64,000 nt of DNA from Otis tarda (GCA_026413225.1 CM048557.1:17958871-18022870), one strand, 5' to 3'; numbered from the stretch's first letter, positions 36,370-50,574 are shown. Notes: generated by a model not told the origin, from the letters alone. Made by a program: numbers and translations.

Positions 36370-39300
36370 CTCTTCAGTGAACTTGCGTGTTGAACCTCGG
36401 GTCCTTCCTGTAGGAATTCCTGAAGACAGCCAAGGGGAAAAGAGGTCAGCAATAGCCAGCCTTGGACACAGGGAGGTGGCCGTGCTCAGGAATATCCTGA
36501 GGAGGCAGGATAATCCAAACACAGCTTGCTTGTTTAGACGTGACCCATTGAGTCCTTCCTTATTCTGATGAAGATGATGGCTGTTGTGCATCAAGAGGCT
36601 CTCGGAAAACCAGTAACTTCTAGCCTTGCCTTATCCAGGTTCAGGGGCAATTGCATCTTATTTTTCGTGTTCTAGAGCTATATTTATTTCTGAGGATCAT
36701 ACAAGCAGGTATGTACAGAGGAATATATATATATATGCACATCTCCTGAGAGCTACATAAACTGCTTTTCTAGATCAAACAGATCATCGGTCTAGTCTGT
36801 CCTTTCACTGCCCAATTCAGGTGGTCCAGAGGAGGTTCTGAGAAACTGGAATGGGCTGGAGTGGAAGAATCATCTTTGCCAAGGCATCCTGCTACACAGA
36901 GACTGATCTGAGGCATAAAATTTTAGAATCCTTCATAAGATGGTATAAAACCTCTCTGAAGCTACTTTGCTAGGCAATGTTCTCATTGTCCAGAGCATCA
37001 CTCTTCTCTTGGTCTCTCTACTGTGGCAAGCTGAGCTGGGTACTATAAACTGTCGGATTGGAAAATCTGCTTGGCTATTTTGTCACCATCAAATAGAAAA
37101 ATTTCTCCCCCCACCCTAATATGATGCATCTAACGAATCGAGATGTTACCATCTACTGATCTGAAGATTGTAGTGCAAAGGAGGACTCCATGTGGGGCTA
37201 TCTTCAATAGCACACACGCAGTGCTGGGCATCTGCTGTTACTCATGACTTTGCTGGGCAGCCTCAGAGAATAAACTCGTGGGATGAGGACAACTGGCAAA
37301 AAGTAATGCAAATTGTATGGGCACAGCTCCATGCACAATGTTCTTCATGGTCAGAGAGCTTTGCAGATATTGATCCTTACATATGATAAACTAGGTTTGG
37401 TTTCCATAACACAGCACGCATGTTACTCATTGTCTAAATCGATTTGATTTGATAAGGCTGCTCTGGGGACTGAATCCTCCCACCTCTCCTCGCCTGCTTG
37501 CAGGAGCTCATCTTGAATTTAAAGACAGTGACAAGAAACTTCAGCTGTAGCAAATGTGTCGTCTTCCACTGAGCAGAGCAGCGTCTTCCCTGTGCCTGCC
37601 AGACACCTTTGCCTGCTGTCCATATGACGTCTGAGGTGGAAATACTTGGTTTACTTTGAACGTCTGAAACCTGAATGATCTGTTTTGTTGTTGTATCAAA
37701 AGAGCAGAATTGCAACAATTAGTAAGGCTTTCTGTCCTTTGTGCATCCTTTGAGGTATGGATAGCCCAGCAGCTTGAAAGGGAGATGCTGTTGATGTTCT
37801 GATTACCCCTCTCAATATTTTTCTAGTAGTGTTCTCTTTTCCCCATCCTGCATCCTAAAGCTTTAATTTCTTGGCTAATGCCAAGAAGGATTTCCCTATG
37901 CATGGACCTAATTGCGTGTTTGGCTAAGCAAGAGAGCTTTGGAGCTGTGCAAGGAGTGCTGCCGTGGATTCGCTAAGTATTCCCTGCGTGCTTCTGCTGT
38001 GGCAAGAGGCACGATGTGCTTTTCTCAGGCCGTATGTTCGAAAGGTTTGCCAGCCCTACGCTTTTAAAAAACATCAGTCAGACATTTAAAAAAAAAAAAA
38101 GTGCCATGGGATGACTTAAGTGGTTGGGTTTTTTTGGTTTTTTTTTGAGAATTATGTTTGTAATTTGCTTTCTCATGCTGATTTCTGATTGTCTTGGAGA
38201 CTTCTGCATGTGTACATAAGCTGCCAGGAATGCTTGAATCTCAGTATTTCACTTGACTGCGGGACTTAGGGGCCTCAAGTGGAATAACAAATATTGTGAG
38301 CTTTGGGAGCAAACGATGCCAAACCTCAGGTTAACAGCTGTTGTGGGTCGTGCGTAGGTTGTGGTACTGTGAACTTTCAACTAAAGCCTGGAGCCACAGT
38401 GGGCTTTCTCATGCTTCGTTTGGGTTGGGGTAGCGTGATTGGGAAGCCCTGTGGACTCTTTAACCAAGTGTTTTAACTGTGTGTCACAGAGCACTAAAGC
38501 GGGAACAAATACTGTCTTATGCTCTTAGAGACTGTGACTTTAATCGTAGGTTTGTTTTGGAGGAAATGGGGTATGATACAGTGCGCTGGAAGGGTACACT
38601 GCTCTCATCTGGTTGGCATAACTGTAGGAAAATCTGTCAAGTAATAAGACTGAGCGCAAAGAGGCTTGTAATATCCCTGCTTTCTGTCCAGTGAAGTGTG
38701 TGATGGCAGTTAATTTAGCAGAGAAGTCATCTGAAGGAGGAGCTGTTGTCCCTGCTTCTGAAGTTTCAATCTCTGTGCTGTTATGAGTCTTCATATCACT
38801 TTTCTGCACCAGTTAATGGCACCATCTATGTGGAAGGGACTGCCTGGTTCAGAAGAGTGTTTGAGGATTATGTACACCTGAAAACCCTGCAGGAAAGGTT
38901 TGTGGTGTTTTGAGGATGGCAGGAGACCTCTAAAAATGTGACTGGGAGCTCTGAACCACCTGACATCTCCTGTGGTGGTCCAGTGCTGTCTGGGCATTGG
39001 GCTGGCCTGAGCTCGTGATGCTGATAAGATCCTGGCAGATGCAAAGATGTTCACAGCAGGTGGTGTATCATGGGCTGAGGCAACTTGCATTTCTGAAGAG
39101 GAGGCGAGAGTATGAGTAAGGGAGAGCTCTTAAGACCTGTTCTACAGCTTTTCAAAAGAATTAGCCTTTAGCATGTGTGCTGGATGAAGGCTTGAAAAAC
39201 GTGGAGGCTAGTTGTTGTAGCTGTGCAGTCAAGGTAACAGTGTGTAGCTGTTTATGGCTTCCTATCTCAGGCTCTACAAAGGAATAACAAGCAGGATATC

Positions 39301-39637
39301 TGCAGACCTTTGAAAGACTAGGGCTGGTAGCTGTGTGGTGTTAAAACTATGGAATGTCTAAATATGTCATTTAGGCTGTGGAAAGCAAACCTTTTGGGAA
39401 AAATCCAGCTATGTCTGGGCTAGATGAGTCCAGCCTCTGGAAAAGGAGGGTTAGAAGCAGACCGCAGGCTAGCTGTAAGCCCTTGCCTGGGTGTAGTGGG
39501 AGCTTGGGAGAGGTGCGGGTGTGGGGAGGCAGATCTAACACGTAATACAGGAAAACTTGCTGGCCCTCACTGTTATAATAGCTGAATATCTCTCTATCTC
39601 ATTCAGCAAAACATCTCTGATTAAGAGTAGTGCTTTT

Positions 39638-39680
39638 GTTTGCCTCAGTTGCCCCTCTGTAAAATGAAGAGGAGGAAACT
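39638..39680 (-). mobile_element. MIR/CORE-SINE-like remnant
   Basis: GCCTCAGTTGCCCCTCTGTA followed by AAATGAAGAGGA resembles the reverse complement of the conserved MIR segment (CCTCAGTTTCCCCATCTGTAAAATGG). The recognisable part is short and diverged. Confidence 0.4.
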
Positions 39681-41654
39681 GAGCTCATCTCCAGCTGGAA
39701 ATTTAAGCTGTAGGTGACCTGTAGGTTGACAGCATGATGGGTGTAAAGTCTTCCCTCTAGACAAATGGTCTGACTCCCTGTAAAATAAAATTGACTGACT
39801 TATCTAACGGCAAGGGCTATAATGGCTGTGCTGTGTCTAGGGAAGGTGAGCTGTATGCCCGTGCTAGCAGCTGAGTTGAAGGTGAGATGAGATACGTAAA
39901 TATTGCTGAGCCTTATTTTCCCCATAACTCTTGTTTGTGGACTAAATGCCTGGTCGTTTTTGGGGTGGGACAGGCAGGCGAGCAGAGCCATCCCGCTGTG
40001 GTGTGAATCTTCCGCAGGCTGAAGCTCCTGGCCTCTGCCCAGCTCCTCTCCTCAGCAGTTGCGGAGCTGCTGAGCTTTGCCCAAGAAGGAAGACGAGCGT
40101 CATCATCACTTAGATAAGATAAAGCATGACCAAATCCTTGTTGCCCTTGGGAGGTGTGGCTACATGCCAGCTGGGATTTGGGCAGCTCTGAGGAATAGCC
40201 AGGCATTGCAGCTGTAGAGAGGGTTGCAAAGCCTCTTTAAAACATGAAGGCATGATGCTGGAGCCCAAAAGGGAAGGTGAGTGCACCCCAAGGGATGGTA
40301 ACAGCAAGGGCCTGAGGTTTGGGAGTGAAGGAACAGCCATCCAGTAACCCTGGGGGCAGAAGGACTTCTGCTGCATGTCCCTGTGTCCTGCTGTGGACTC
40401 TGGAGCTAATGTTGCTCCATGAGCAGCTCCATCAGCTCTGTGTCCTCTGAGCAGGGCTGTGCGGGTGCCCTGGTGTCTAGCAGGGCTGAGGACCTCTTCA
40501 GCAGCAGTGCTTCCAGAGCCTCTCTCTTCAGCTGTCAGGTTTTTGAAGGTCAGAGGTGTCTGTTGTCCTGAACTGTGCTCTTCTGTCTGAGATCATGGAA
40601 ACTAGGAAAATAATTCAGATTTATTGGACCAAAAAAAGGACACATGCGGATGCCTCCACAAATATACAGGTTTCTTCCATTGCACGCTTTGCTCCTGTGC
40701 TTGAGAGCTGCCTTCCCTCTTCCTCACCCTACCTTTCCTTCCTCCCAGACACAGAGCCAGAGGAGTAATCCTCTGCTCCCGTACAGGTGCACAAACCCCT
40801 TTGATTCAATGCATTTGCTATGGCACAAAAAGAGTATTTTGCTTCCCATGCAAATCTGGCTGCTCAGTCAAAGCTGCTAAATGCAAAACAACCACTTGTA
40901 GCTGTTCCCTCTGGGAAGAGTGGTATGGGCTTTATGTAAAGTGTGAAGATAAGACCTCGGGAGCTTGACAGCAGACCAATACACAGATTTGTGCTGGAGA
41001 GAGGTCAGAATGTCCGTAGTTCATTCACAAGCTGTTTTTAGACTCATGAGGTGGAATACTTCAAGCTGTTCGTATCAAATAAATAAGCATTTATAGAAAT
41101 GGATTAACTTCTACTACTTAGAGGTGCATGGGGGTTGGTTGGATATTCTCTCTCCTCTCTCCTTACCGCCTCCCTGCTGCGTCCAAGTGCAGAATCGGCA
41201 CCGACTGTGTTTTGGTGACTCAGCCCATTCTGACGCCTGGATTCAGGCTGGGCAAATAATGTCCAGTCTGTAATCGCGCTTGAGAGCTCTTGCTATTGCC
41301 CTAGATAAGGGGAGCTGTAACGATGCTTAGATTGGCTTAATCCAATTTGATCTGAAAATCCACTTCTCTGAACAATAAATGTTGCGTGTGGTAGGTGGTA
41401 TTCAAGTGTCTTTACTAAATCAAAAAGCTTTTTGGCATCCGTGGATGAAGCCTTTTTCTTTTCAACGTGCACCGCTAAATACACGGGATGTGCAGTACGG
41501 TTGAATTAGCATTACTATGGAAACCGAAACTTTTTGTATTTCCTGACCTTTATCCATGTAGGCTAAGGAGTCACTAATGTGGCTCCAAAATGCTATTTAT
41601 TTTTTCTTGTGTTTTATAAGCTTTTTTTGTTCTGGTCAATGCTAAGAGAAGCTT

Positions 41655-41660
41655 TATAAA
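41655..41660 (+). promoter_or_regulatory. TATA box of a possible internal promoter
   Basis: TATAAA lies within GCTTTATAAAGGACC. A start about 30 bases on would give a leader of roughly 120 bases ending at the ATG|GTGAGT donor at 41808. This is a possible tissue-specific second CRACR2B promoter, based on position only. Confidence 0.35.
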
Positions 41661-41743
41661 GGACCCCAGGAGGAGATTAAAGACAGGACAGGCTGTGAGG
41701 TGCAGAAGAGCAGTTTGCTCACTTTTTTTTGTGCTGTTCTAGC

Positions 41744-41808
41744 AGCATCCCAGCTGAGATCTTGGTTCAGTGTTAAGCATCACCTCTGCAGCAGCGATAA
41801 ACAAAATG
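41744..41808 (+). other. CRACR2B: Candidate CRACR2B leader exon ending in ATG
   Basis: Bounded upstream by TTTTTTTTGTGCTGTTCTAG and downstream by ACAAAATG|GTGAGTAAA, a strong donor. The ATG at 41806-41808 is the last codon of the exon. It could be an internal exon, or the end of a first exon starting near 41685 under the TATA box. No transcript evidence is available. Confidence 0.35.
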
Positions 41809-42830
41809 GTGAGTAAACTCTCCTGCCCAGAGGCAGGTGCCTCACTTGGTCTGGGTTCGTTCAGGTTTTTTTTTTTGCCTCAGCTATGCTGCTAGAGCCT
41901 TCCCCAAAACGTGTGTTGTCCTGGGGCTGAGGCAAAGTTGAGCCCGTGAGGAGCGGAGAGGCGATCATCCTGGTCTGAGAGGAGCAGAGCTGCCCTCTGG
42001 CAGCACAGAGCCCTCCCAGATGTCTTGGGGGAGCTTGCTGGCCCTGTTAAACCTGTATTACAGACAAATGTGATGGTTCATAGTAGTTTCCATGTCCATT
42101 TTTTAGTCTGGGTTTTGAAATAACTATCTTAAAATACACGGGGATGCACCCGCCTTTACCTTTGCTCTCTGCAGGTCGCATCATTGCTGCTGGGAGGATG
42201 GGGCTATTTGGAGCTCCTCTGTTTGCAGGTTGATGAAGTCTCTGCTGTTGAGATGCCAGCTGGAATCTCAGTGGGGATCAGTGGAAGAGTGGTTTTTGCT
42301 CTCTGTAGAGGCTGGGCTTCCTGCTCGTGACTTGTATGACAAAGCTTGTTTGCTGGGCAAATATTATCCTTGAGGGCTGACACAGAGACATTTGGGGCAG
42401 TGGTGAACAAAGGGGACAAAACCATACCAGGTGATGAAGAGCCAGCCTGTCAGGGTCTCAACATGCTCTTTTTTTACTTTTCTTTGTCACCTTCCAAGAA
42501 GTCCTCAGGCTTGACTGGTGGGAGCTGACACAGCTGAAGGCAGCTTCATGCTGCCATTGAGCAACAAATCCCCATCAGCAGCATCTCCAGCTGTCAGCGG
42601 GCAGGGGTGGCTTTGCTTCCTTTCGGTGGTGCTGTGGGATAGAGGGGCGCTTTGGTCAGTGGCAGGATAGAGGGTGGCATCTCTGGCTGCTTTAGTGAGA
42701 AAGTTCTGGGGTGTGCACCCCACCCCTGGGATGTGTTTTACAGTGTTTTGGAGAGGTGCGCCTTGCACTGTCATCTTATGCTTTGCCTTTCTTTTTTCTT
42801 AAGCTCTCTGTGCTTCTCTTTGTGAAACAG

Positions 42831-42966
42831 GTTGCCAGCTATGTAAAAGAGGAATTAAACTTGAGGCAGGATTCACAGGGGTAGTTTCCAGCCCTGCCCT
42901 TGTTGAAGTCGGATGGGAGGCAGGCAGCGAGCTACCTACAAGCACAGTTGGAGTTTCTCAGGGAAG
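42831..42966 (+). other. CRACR2B: Candidate second leader exon with short upstream ORF
   Basis: The acceptor is a long pyrimidine tract ending GTGAAACAG|GTTGCC. The donor is GGGAAG|GTAAGT. Joined to the preceding candidate, the ATG would open an 18-codon frame (MVASYVKEELNLRQDSQG) that stops at TAG. Both splice sites are strong, but the peptide resembles nothing I know. It is most likely a 5'UTR exon if real. Confidence 0.35.
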
Positions 42967-45292
42967 GTAAGTACAGCATGAGACGAGGGATGTGGTTTTG
43001 TACCACTTCTTCCCTTCTTGCCTAAGGCAGCTCAGAAACAAGCCTTTCTCCTTCACAGCTGTGTGCGAGGCAGGATTACAAGGAATTTACTTTGGGAGCT
43101 TAATGGCAGGTTTTCTTGTGCTGCTTTCTGAGCTGATGGCTACTAGCCTACATTGGAAAGGGGATGAGATGCACAGGGAGCATTGCAAACCACACCTCCC
43201 AGCTTGGACCTGCTCTCATGCTCTATTTACAGTGGCAGCGTTCATTCTCCGCTAGCTTTTTGCTGTGGAATATCGTGCCGGTTCCAGGGAAGGGGAGCGA
43301 TACTGTCCTGCTGCTCAAGGTATTTGGGGGCACCTGCAGAGAGACAAAACAAGGTTGTGCAACGGGGTGGAGGGGAGGGTAGAAAGTCTCTCATTTGGGC
43401 AAGGAATTATTTGAGAAGGAAGTCTGAACGAGTTCGCAAGTTGCTGGGTCTCAGCAGAGTTTCTCCCTAGGAACTTTCTGTTCCAACTTCCTGCTTGTGC
43501 TTTAAAGCAGCAGAGTGGAACTCGCTGGGTGCAGTGGCTTTGCGTATCGCTGCAGAAAATGGTCATCATCCCGTGATGGAGGAAGGAAAATTTACTGATT
43601 GGTTGTCAAGAGCTGGAGGTGCTTAATTAACAGGTAGTTAATGCTTCGGTTTGGATCATCCAAGGTCTTTGCAAATGTTGAGCTGAAGAAACTTGCTCTC
43701 AGTTCTGATGTGATTCTGCAACCAGGTTACTTAACTAATTCTGGTGACTCATTGATTTGGAAAGCTGCTGAGTTAGAGTAATAGCTGCGATGGTTAAATT
43801 TTCCAAAGTAAAGGGGGAAAAGTACATGCTTAGAATATGTAGGATTGCGATGTTTTCTTATGAAATGGATGTCTTGAGCTGGTGAGGATAAAAACTAAGG
43901 ATTTTCTGCTGCATACTTTGCAAAGACTTAGAAATATTTCTTTAAAAACATTTTTCCACTATCTCTCATAAGCATACTTATTTCTCCCCCCCCCGCCCCC
44001 CGCTTCGTTTTTGGTAATCCTGCATCAGTGTTGCTGCTATGGGCTTCTGAGTCAGTGACAGCTTTTGTCAAAGAGGGGAGTATTTCCCCCCCTTCCTCCC
44101 CCCGCTCCATAATTTCACTTTTGCCAGAACAGTTGTGCAAGCTGAACAAAAGCACCTCTCAGCATCTGCTTCTGAGTTTGCTTCCAATGCCATTCCTTGC
44201 TTTGATTGCTCCTTGCACTAAGCTGTGCCTGGTATGTAGGGAACGTGTCCTTTATGTGTGCCCTTCAGCTGCATGTGTTATCCCACTTTCTGGAGGAGCA
44301 GCTCAGGGCTTGTGGCTGCTCAAAACGTTCTTTAATTTTCTATCTTTTAGAAATCTGAGGCTTTTAGTATTTTGTTGTGATTGCCCCCCTTGAATGAGAA
44401 AGGGAGAGGATATTTCTGATATTTGTACAAGATCCTGGAATTCTTGGACATTCAGACCAATCCTCTCTTCTTTTGGGAGAGGGAGTGGGAGTGTCGACTT
44501 CCTGGATCCAAGAGTACACCTGGATTTCATCCTTTCCCAGTGCACAGATTATACTGGCATTTCAGGAAAGGTGTTTTGGGTACCACAGCCAACAGCTCCT
44601 TAGCTCACAGGAAAGGGTGAATCTTTACCCGCTGTTACCAGGGTAGATCCTTAGCTGAGAGGTAACCAAGTGTCGTACACCTGTGCATATGGCCATTTTC
44701 ATCTCCGTGAGGCAGCGAATGGGTTAACAGTCTTCTTGGAAATCCGCTTCACCCAGGTGCCTCTGCTCTGTTTGTTGTTTTCATAGCATTTGCAGAAAGG
44801 TCAAACTGTCCATGGATCCCATACATTGCTCCAGGGCAAAACCAATGCAGCATCAGCAACAGAGAGGCTTCTGCAGGGAGTTGTGGTGCCTAGAAATCCT
44901 CTCCATGCTCGTTCCTACTCATTAATCTTTGCAAACTGTTTTTGTCCTTTAAGTGCATCTTGCAGATTCAGAGCAGTGAGGTAAAGCTCCTCCCCTTGGT
45001 CCCATCGCTAACATGCAGCCCAGAAAAGATTATGGGGGTGAGATCACTGTGTCCAGCTCTCAAGATACTTGAGGTGAATTTCCTGGGATGAGGAAAAGAT
45101 GCAACCCCCCCTGCAGTTGCATCTATCTGGCTAAGGAGGTTTGAAGTGCTGCAGAGAACTTGCCAGCTCAGCTGGAGAAGAAATCACTGTCTATCACACG
45201 TATTCAGTAAGCAGTGTGAGTGGGTGCTTTACCAAAAAGAAGTTTCTCTTTTGAAAGGGGAATGGTCTGATGTTCTCATTTGATATTTTATC

Positions 45293-45318
45293 TGTGTGTG
45301 TGTGTGTGTGTGTGTGTG
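45293..45318. repeat. (TG)13 microsatellite
   Basis: An uninterrupted TG dinucleotide run, likely polymorphic in length. It lies in the presumed 5' intron region of CRACR2B. Confidence 0.95.
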
Positions 45319-46535
45319 GTGGGGGAGCTAATTGAGGACAACATACAGGTGTGAATTTTTGTTTGTATGAGGCTGATTTCAAGATCAAGGATCTTCATCA
45401 ACAAAGATAAGGCTCTTACCCACTTAATTGAGCTTACACCTGTGGTACTCCAGGTGAGGTGGGATTGTCACAGGATTTTTAGCCTTTGCCTAACGATGGC
45501 ACTGAAGCAGCTGAGGAAAACCTGCAGCTGGCCAGGAAGGGCTTGAGCTCAGGACAGTGAGTGGCTGTTGAGAAATTTAATGAAGAAGTGACAGAACAAG
45601 TTTGGGAGCCAAACAGAGGCAGCATTCAACACCTTTCTCGGTCAGCATCCCAAGGCTGGGTGGCAGAAAGATCTTCATGAAGCTAAACACCAGTTGTTTC
45701 TCTCTTACAACAGAGGTGAGAACTAGTGAGAAGATGCCTAGAGAGGATGACTGACTTTAGCAGTGACTCTGCTGCATGAATGTGCAGAGGTAACAGCAGC
45801 CTAGGAGGGTTCCTGCTGCGGTCAGACAAGGTTTGTGGCTGTCAGAGAGATTCAGCTTCTTGTTGGAAAGAAAAAATCTTTGTTCTGGTATTGCTAAAAT
45901 ACAGACAGCTAAAATCTGAGGACTCAAAGGGAGATCTGAGTTGAATTTGGCACCCAAGTTATGAGTCTGATGGCAGTGATAGTTGTGGGGAGAAGCCCAA
46001 CCTTTGGCTGTTGGAGTACCAAGCCCAGTTCATAGGACTGTCCTCAGGGAAAGTGCAGCAAATGCTGTGGTCCTGTTGGTGAAAGACTCTGTGTACTTAG
46101 AGGGTGGTTCCTGCTGCTGAGAACGCAGCCTCTATTCATGCTGAGGAACTGCCAGGCTGAACCAGCTCTGTGTCCCCAGCAGCAGCTAATGGCAGATATC
46201 CTTTTCTTCCCACCATAAATGTGTAATGATGCTTTCCTAATACACTCTTTTGGCTGTTTGTGGCTCAGAAAATTTTCACCAAAACAGATATTTTGTGCAA
46301 TAGTTCTTTATGGACAAACTCAGGGAAGAAAAAACCAACCAATTCTGCAGCTCATGAACACCTGTGACATCCTTAGCATCCCTTGTCAGCAAATTCCATA
46401 CTTTAATGGTTTTCAGGGAAGTGCCTTCTCTTGTTTGATGTGCAACTGCTACCACGTAGCTTCATCTGAGGCTCCATGATTCTTTTCTTAAGACAATGAC
46501 TGAGGACAATTCTTCACCATCTCTGCCATTCAGGA

Positions 46536-46565
46536 ATTGGTTACGCAGGCATTGGTTATGCAGGC
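46536..46565. repeat. Two 15-bp tandem units
   Basis: ATTGGTTACGCAGGC is followed directly by ATTGGTTATGCAGGC, differing by one transition. It is a small tandem duplication in noncoding DNA. Confidence 0.9.
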
Positions 46566-49500
46566 AACTCCAAAAAAACCCAAGTTTTTGCATTTGAAGC
46601 TTTGTGTATCCACTAGAACCTTTTATCCACTTGTTCAACAAAACGCTATTTCTGTATGATATAATTTTGCCCCTGAAGAACTTCAGTGACACCAGCACAG
46701 GACTAAGGGGTGCCTCCTTTCAGCCTGAATTTTCTCTGCAGGACACCAAGTGTGGTTGCATTCCTGAGGGCTGGGGAAGACCCTTGTGTACGGGTGCCTC
46801 TGCCGCTCTCAGGGCGTGAAATGTGTCTCCACAGCGGCGTTTCTGCTGACGTGTCCTTGCTGAGCTGCAGCAGCCAAGGTGGTGTGTGTCGTGTGTCGAG
46901 TTTTCCTGGATGACATCTTAGCTGTTCAATAACTGGTGGCATGAGCCCAGCAAAAGTGTGCTGACTTCTGGTCGTCGTCTCTGGTACAACCTGCTCTGCA
47001 TGCAAGTGCTCCCTTTGCTAAATGGGCAGGTAAGGCAGGAGGAAATTGCCAGCGATATGCAATTTAACAAGCTGAGGAGCTGCCCTGAATTTATGTAATT
47101 TCTCATAAAGACTATTTGAAGAGCTTTGAATGCCAGCTTAGGTCTGGAGCTTGTCTTCCCTATGGGGCGTTCCTGCCTGCCGCACCAGCCCTTGGAGAAG
47201 AGGAGCAGAAGAGAGCAGGGATCTCCTTTGCCTGGGCTCCCAGTGCTCAGTTTTTACTTTGAGTCAAAAACAATCCAGTGTGTCTGATGTCGAGTGTTCT
47301 ACTTGACTAAGCGAGTGATATTTACTCACTGCTGGCTAACCATGTCCTCTGTGGATGTGCAGCATGATCTCCAGCCTTTGGAAATACTGCGAGTTCTTCC
47401 TGAAGCCCAAGGTACAGTATCGCTGGTTTTTCATTCCTCTGCTGCTGTGGTCTGTAAGGTGAACCCTTATGTTGCATTGTATGAGCTGTTGCAATGTTCT
47501 GTCCTGTCTCTCTTTTATTTTTTTTTTTTTATTTTTAATTTTTTTTTTAATAAAAAAGTTTAGGAAACCAGTAAGCCTTTACAAAGTGAAGGAAGTTGTA
47601 AAAATTAGTTGTTTTTAAACTGTCTGTTGCTATTTGTCATGTCTTATTGCTGGCATGCTCTTTATTTTCTGAAAAATCAGCTGTGTGCTAGTTGTATTGA
47701 CAGATCCAAGACCATCAGCTGTTTATGGGAAAAAAGTGGTTTAGATTTTGGTTTTAATTGATGAGAATTAACTCTTGGCCCAAATATTGTTAGAGGAAAA
47801 ACTGATGCTTTCTCTCTCCGCTCCCCGAGCAAAACAACCCGACAAAGCCAAAACCCCAATTAGTAGGAGCGGCTCCAGTGCAAACATCCGGTGCTTGCAG
47901 TGTCAACGCTGTGACACTGTGCCAGTGCGGGAGAGCTGCCGTGTCGCTGGCTTGCCATGGGCACAGCTGGGGGGTGGCGTGGGGGTGTGATGGAGGATCT
48001 GTGGCAATTTCTGGGAGAAAGAATATCATTTTGGTATGCTGTGGATACCTGTCTGTGTTGAAGACATTATACTGATGGTTTGCAGAGCATGTTCATGCTT
48101 TCTATTGTGCTGTTGAATCAGGAAGCATCAGTGAATGCAGTTTTAATAAGTTTATTTGTTCACCTCTTGAAATAAGAGAGAACTGTTACCAATCTTGAGT
48201 TGCTTGCAGATAGGAGCAGAGAGTCTGATTCAAACAAGTTTCTCAGTGGCAAGTTTTTTTAGCAAGAATCAAGAAGTCGGTCTGATAAGTCAAAAAGAAG
48301 CATTGCTCTTCGGTGAACTTTGTTGAGGGAAGCGGCGAATTGCAGCAGAGCACCTTTTCTAAGACGCTGTTCGGAGTGTCGGAGCCCCGTGCTGTGTTGT
48401 TGGGGTATGCCTCGGTGTCGTGCTGGCGTATCTCGCGATGAAGTCACCCATCAATTTTGCGGCATGGGCTAGCTCAGGGCTATGAAGCTGGGCTAATCTC
48501 CTGCTGGGTAAACAACACAAAGGTTCCTGAATTTGTTCCTGTTTCCTTAAAGGAATATAATCAAGTGCAGGCAATTAAAAGAGAGAGAGAGTGACTGAAG
48601 TGTAGCTCTAGATATTGTACCTGATTTCAGGCTCTCTGCCCAGATGGTATATGGGTTTTCTTAGCATTTTAAGGGGAAAAAAAAACACTCGCAAAACAAT
48701 TTTTTTAAATTTTTCTGTGTGTTTATTTTCCTGTCATTCCCTTTGGGAAGGGAGAACCCAACAACCACCCAAACAAATTCCAAACAATGGAAAAAATTTT
48801 CCTACAGAAGGGGAAAGAGCAAAATTCATTTTGAACAAAGTACACTGAGAAATAACTTTTTTTTTCTTTTTGCTCTTATCCCAGTCTTTTCACACACCAC
48901 AGCAGAACCTTTTGAAATAATTTCTGCCAAATGAGTACCCAGTTCCTTTGAGCAGCTTTTGGAAATTCAGCCTGTGTGGAAGCCAGTTTTATATGGAGGT
49001 CAGTGTCGTTCCCTGGCAAGACCTCTGCTCTACCTTCACCTGGTCAGATTTGTATGGCTGTAGTTCTGTCAATGCATTTAGAATATGTGCTTTTTTGCAT
49101 GCAACTAGGATAATAATTGTAAATATGTGCATTTGATCACTGAAACTCCATAGTACTATAAAATCTGGGATGCGTAGATGTGACTGTGTCCTACAGGGAG
49201 GACTCTTTATGGTAACTGTTTGCTTTCAAAACATTGGGAGAGAAAGGAAGGTAGAACAAACAGAGCAAGTGGCACATGTTTGATATAAAATGGTATAAGA
49301 ACCTGTGACACTTTTATTGCCCTTTTCTTTTAAAACGTACCTGTTACTCAGCTGCTCCTGAGTGATGCTCCCATTCCATGAGCAAGCAACAAACACTTTG
49401 TGCTACTGCATCTTGGCACGCTTCTGCTGTGGGTTTGTAATTTGCTGAAACAACAGGCTTCTGCTGCAGGGTTCCCTTACCCCAGCCCTTCATCTCCTTC

Positions 49501-50574
49501 TCTTTGTGTGATGTTCTCTCCTGCATGGGATCAAACCTGTCTCATCCAGTGTATGTGTCAAGAGTGTGATCAATGCACACCTAAACATCCAGTTAATTCC
49601 TTCATAGCTATAAGACTCTTTCTGCTCCAGGAGCAGAAAGGAAAGGATGTGTGTTCTAATCTGTTTAATTAAATGACTTAAATATTTAGCTCTAGTATGG
49701 GCATATTTTTGTTATTTCTAATAATATTGTCTCAGGCAGAGATACAGGAGGATGTCTTTTGGGAAACTTCCCAGCAAGTATCTGAGCACTTCAGTTTGTG
49801 GTATGTCTTGGACGCCTACTATGTACCCATAACAATTCTTCTTTAATATTCCCTTCTACCGCCACGTCATCAAAAATTCAGTGCTACAGGAAAGCAAAAA
49901 ACTGCTTTCCCTTATAGGACCCAAACACTGGGCTTGCTCTGTAATCCTGAGTAAGCCACTTAGCCAGTTGTGCTTAGTTTTTCCTCCTTCATTAACTGTT
50001 GATTCATTGTCTTTCGTTGGAGCAGGACTGCTAGGAATGCTGTGTATTCAGTGCGTGCACAATGCCCTGTGGTGACGGGGTCTTCTGAGGTCCAGCTGTG
50101 GAAAATTTGGGTGTGCTTCTCACTTTCCTTTCCTCCTTGTTATCAGGCTGTGGAAAAAAAAAAAAACACAAATCCAAAGTTGTCATGTGCACACATGGTC
50201 ACAGTCACATAGATAACGGCTTGGCTGTTGATCGCGTTTTAGCCATGGCTTTTCTTTACCTCTTTATAACCGCTACAACAAGAAGCTTTCCGAGACAATA
50301 AATTGGAAGCCATGACCCTGTAACGCTACCTTGAAAGTAGTATCTCCCTTTTTGAGGAAGAGCACCTTGGGTCTGTTCTTTTGTTTGTTGAAATTTGCAG
50401 TTTCTTCAAGTTCTGTCTTGAAGTTTTTCATTCTTCAGCTTTGAGGCTTTGAAACTATTTTGATGCTTGAGTTTCACATGTAATGATCAGTCTTCAGGAA
50501 CTGAGTCTTAAAATAAAGTGCCAGCTGTCACAAGCATCAGAATCAAACTGGAGGAGCTGACAATCTATAAGCAT

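Noticed and set aside
46536-46565. Two 15-bp repeats as the start of a CRISPR-like or satellite array
   Set aside because: Only two adjacent units without spacers, in vertebrate noncoding DNA.
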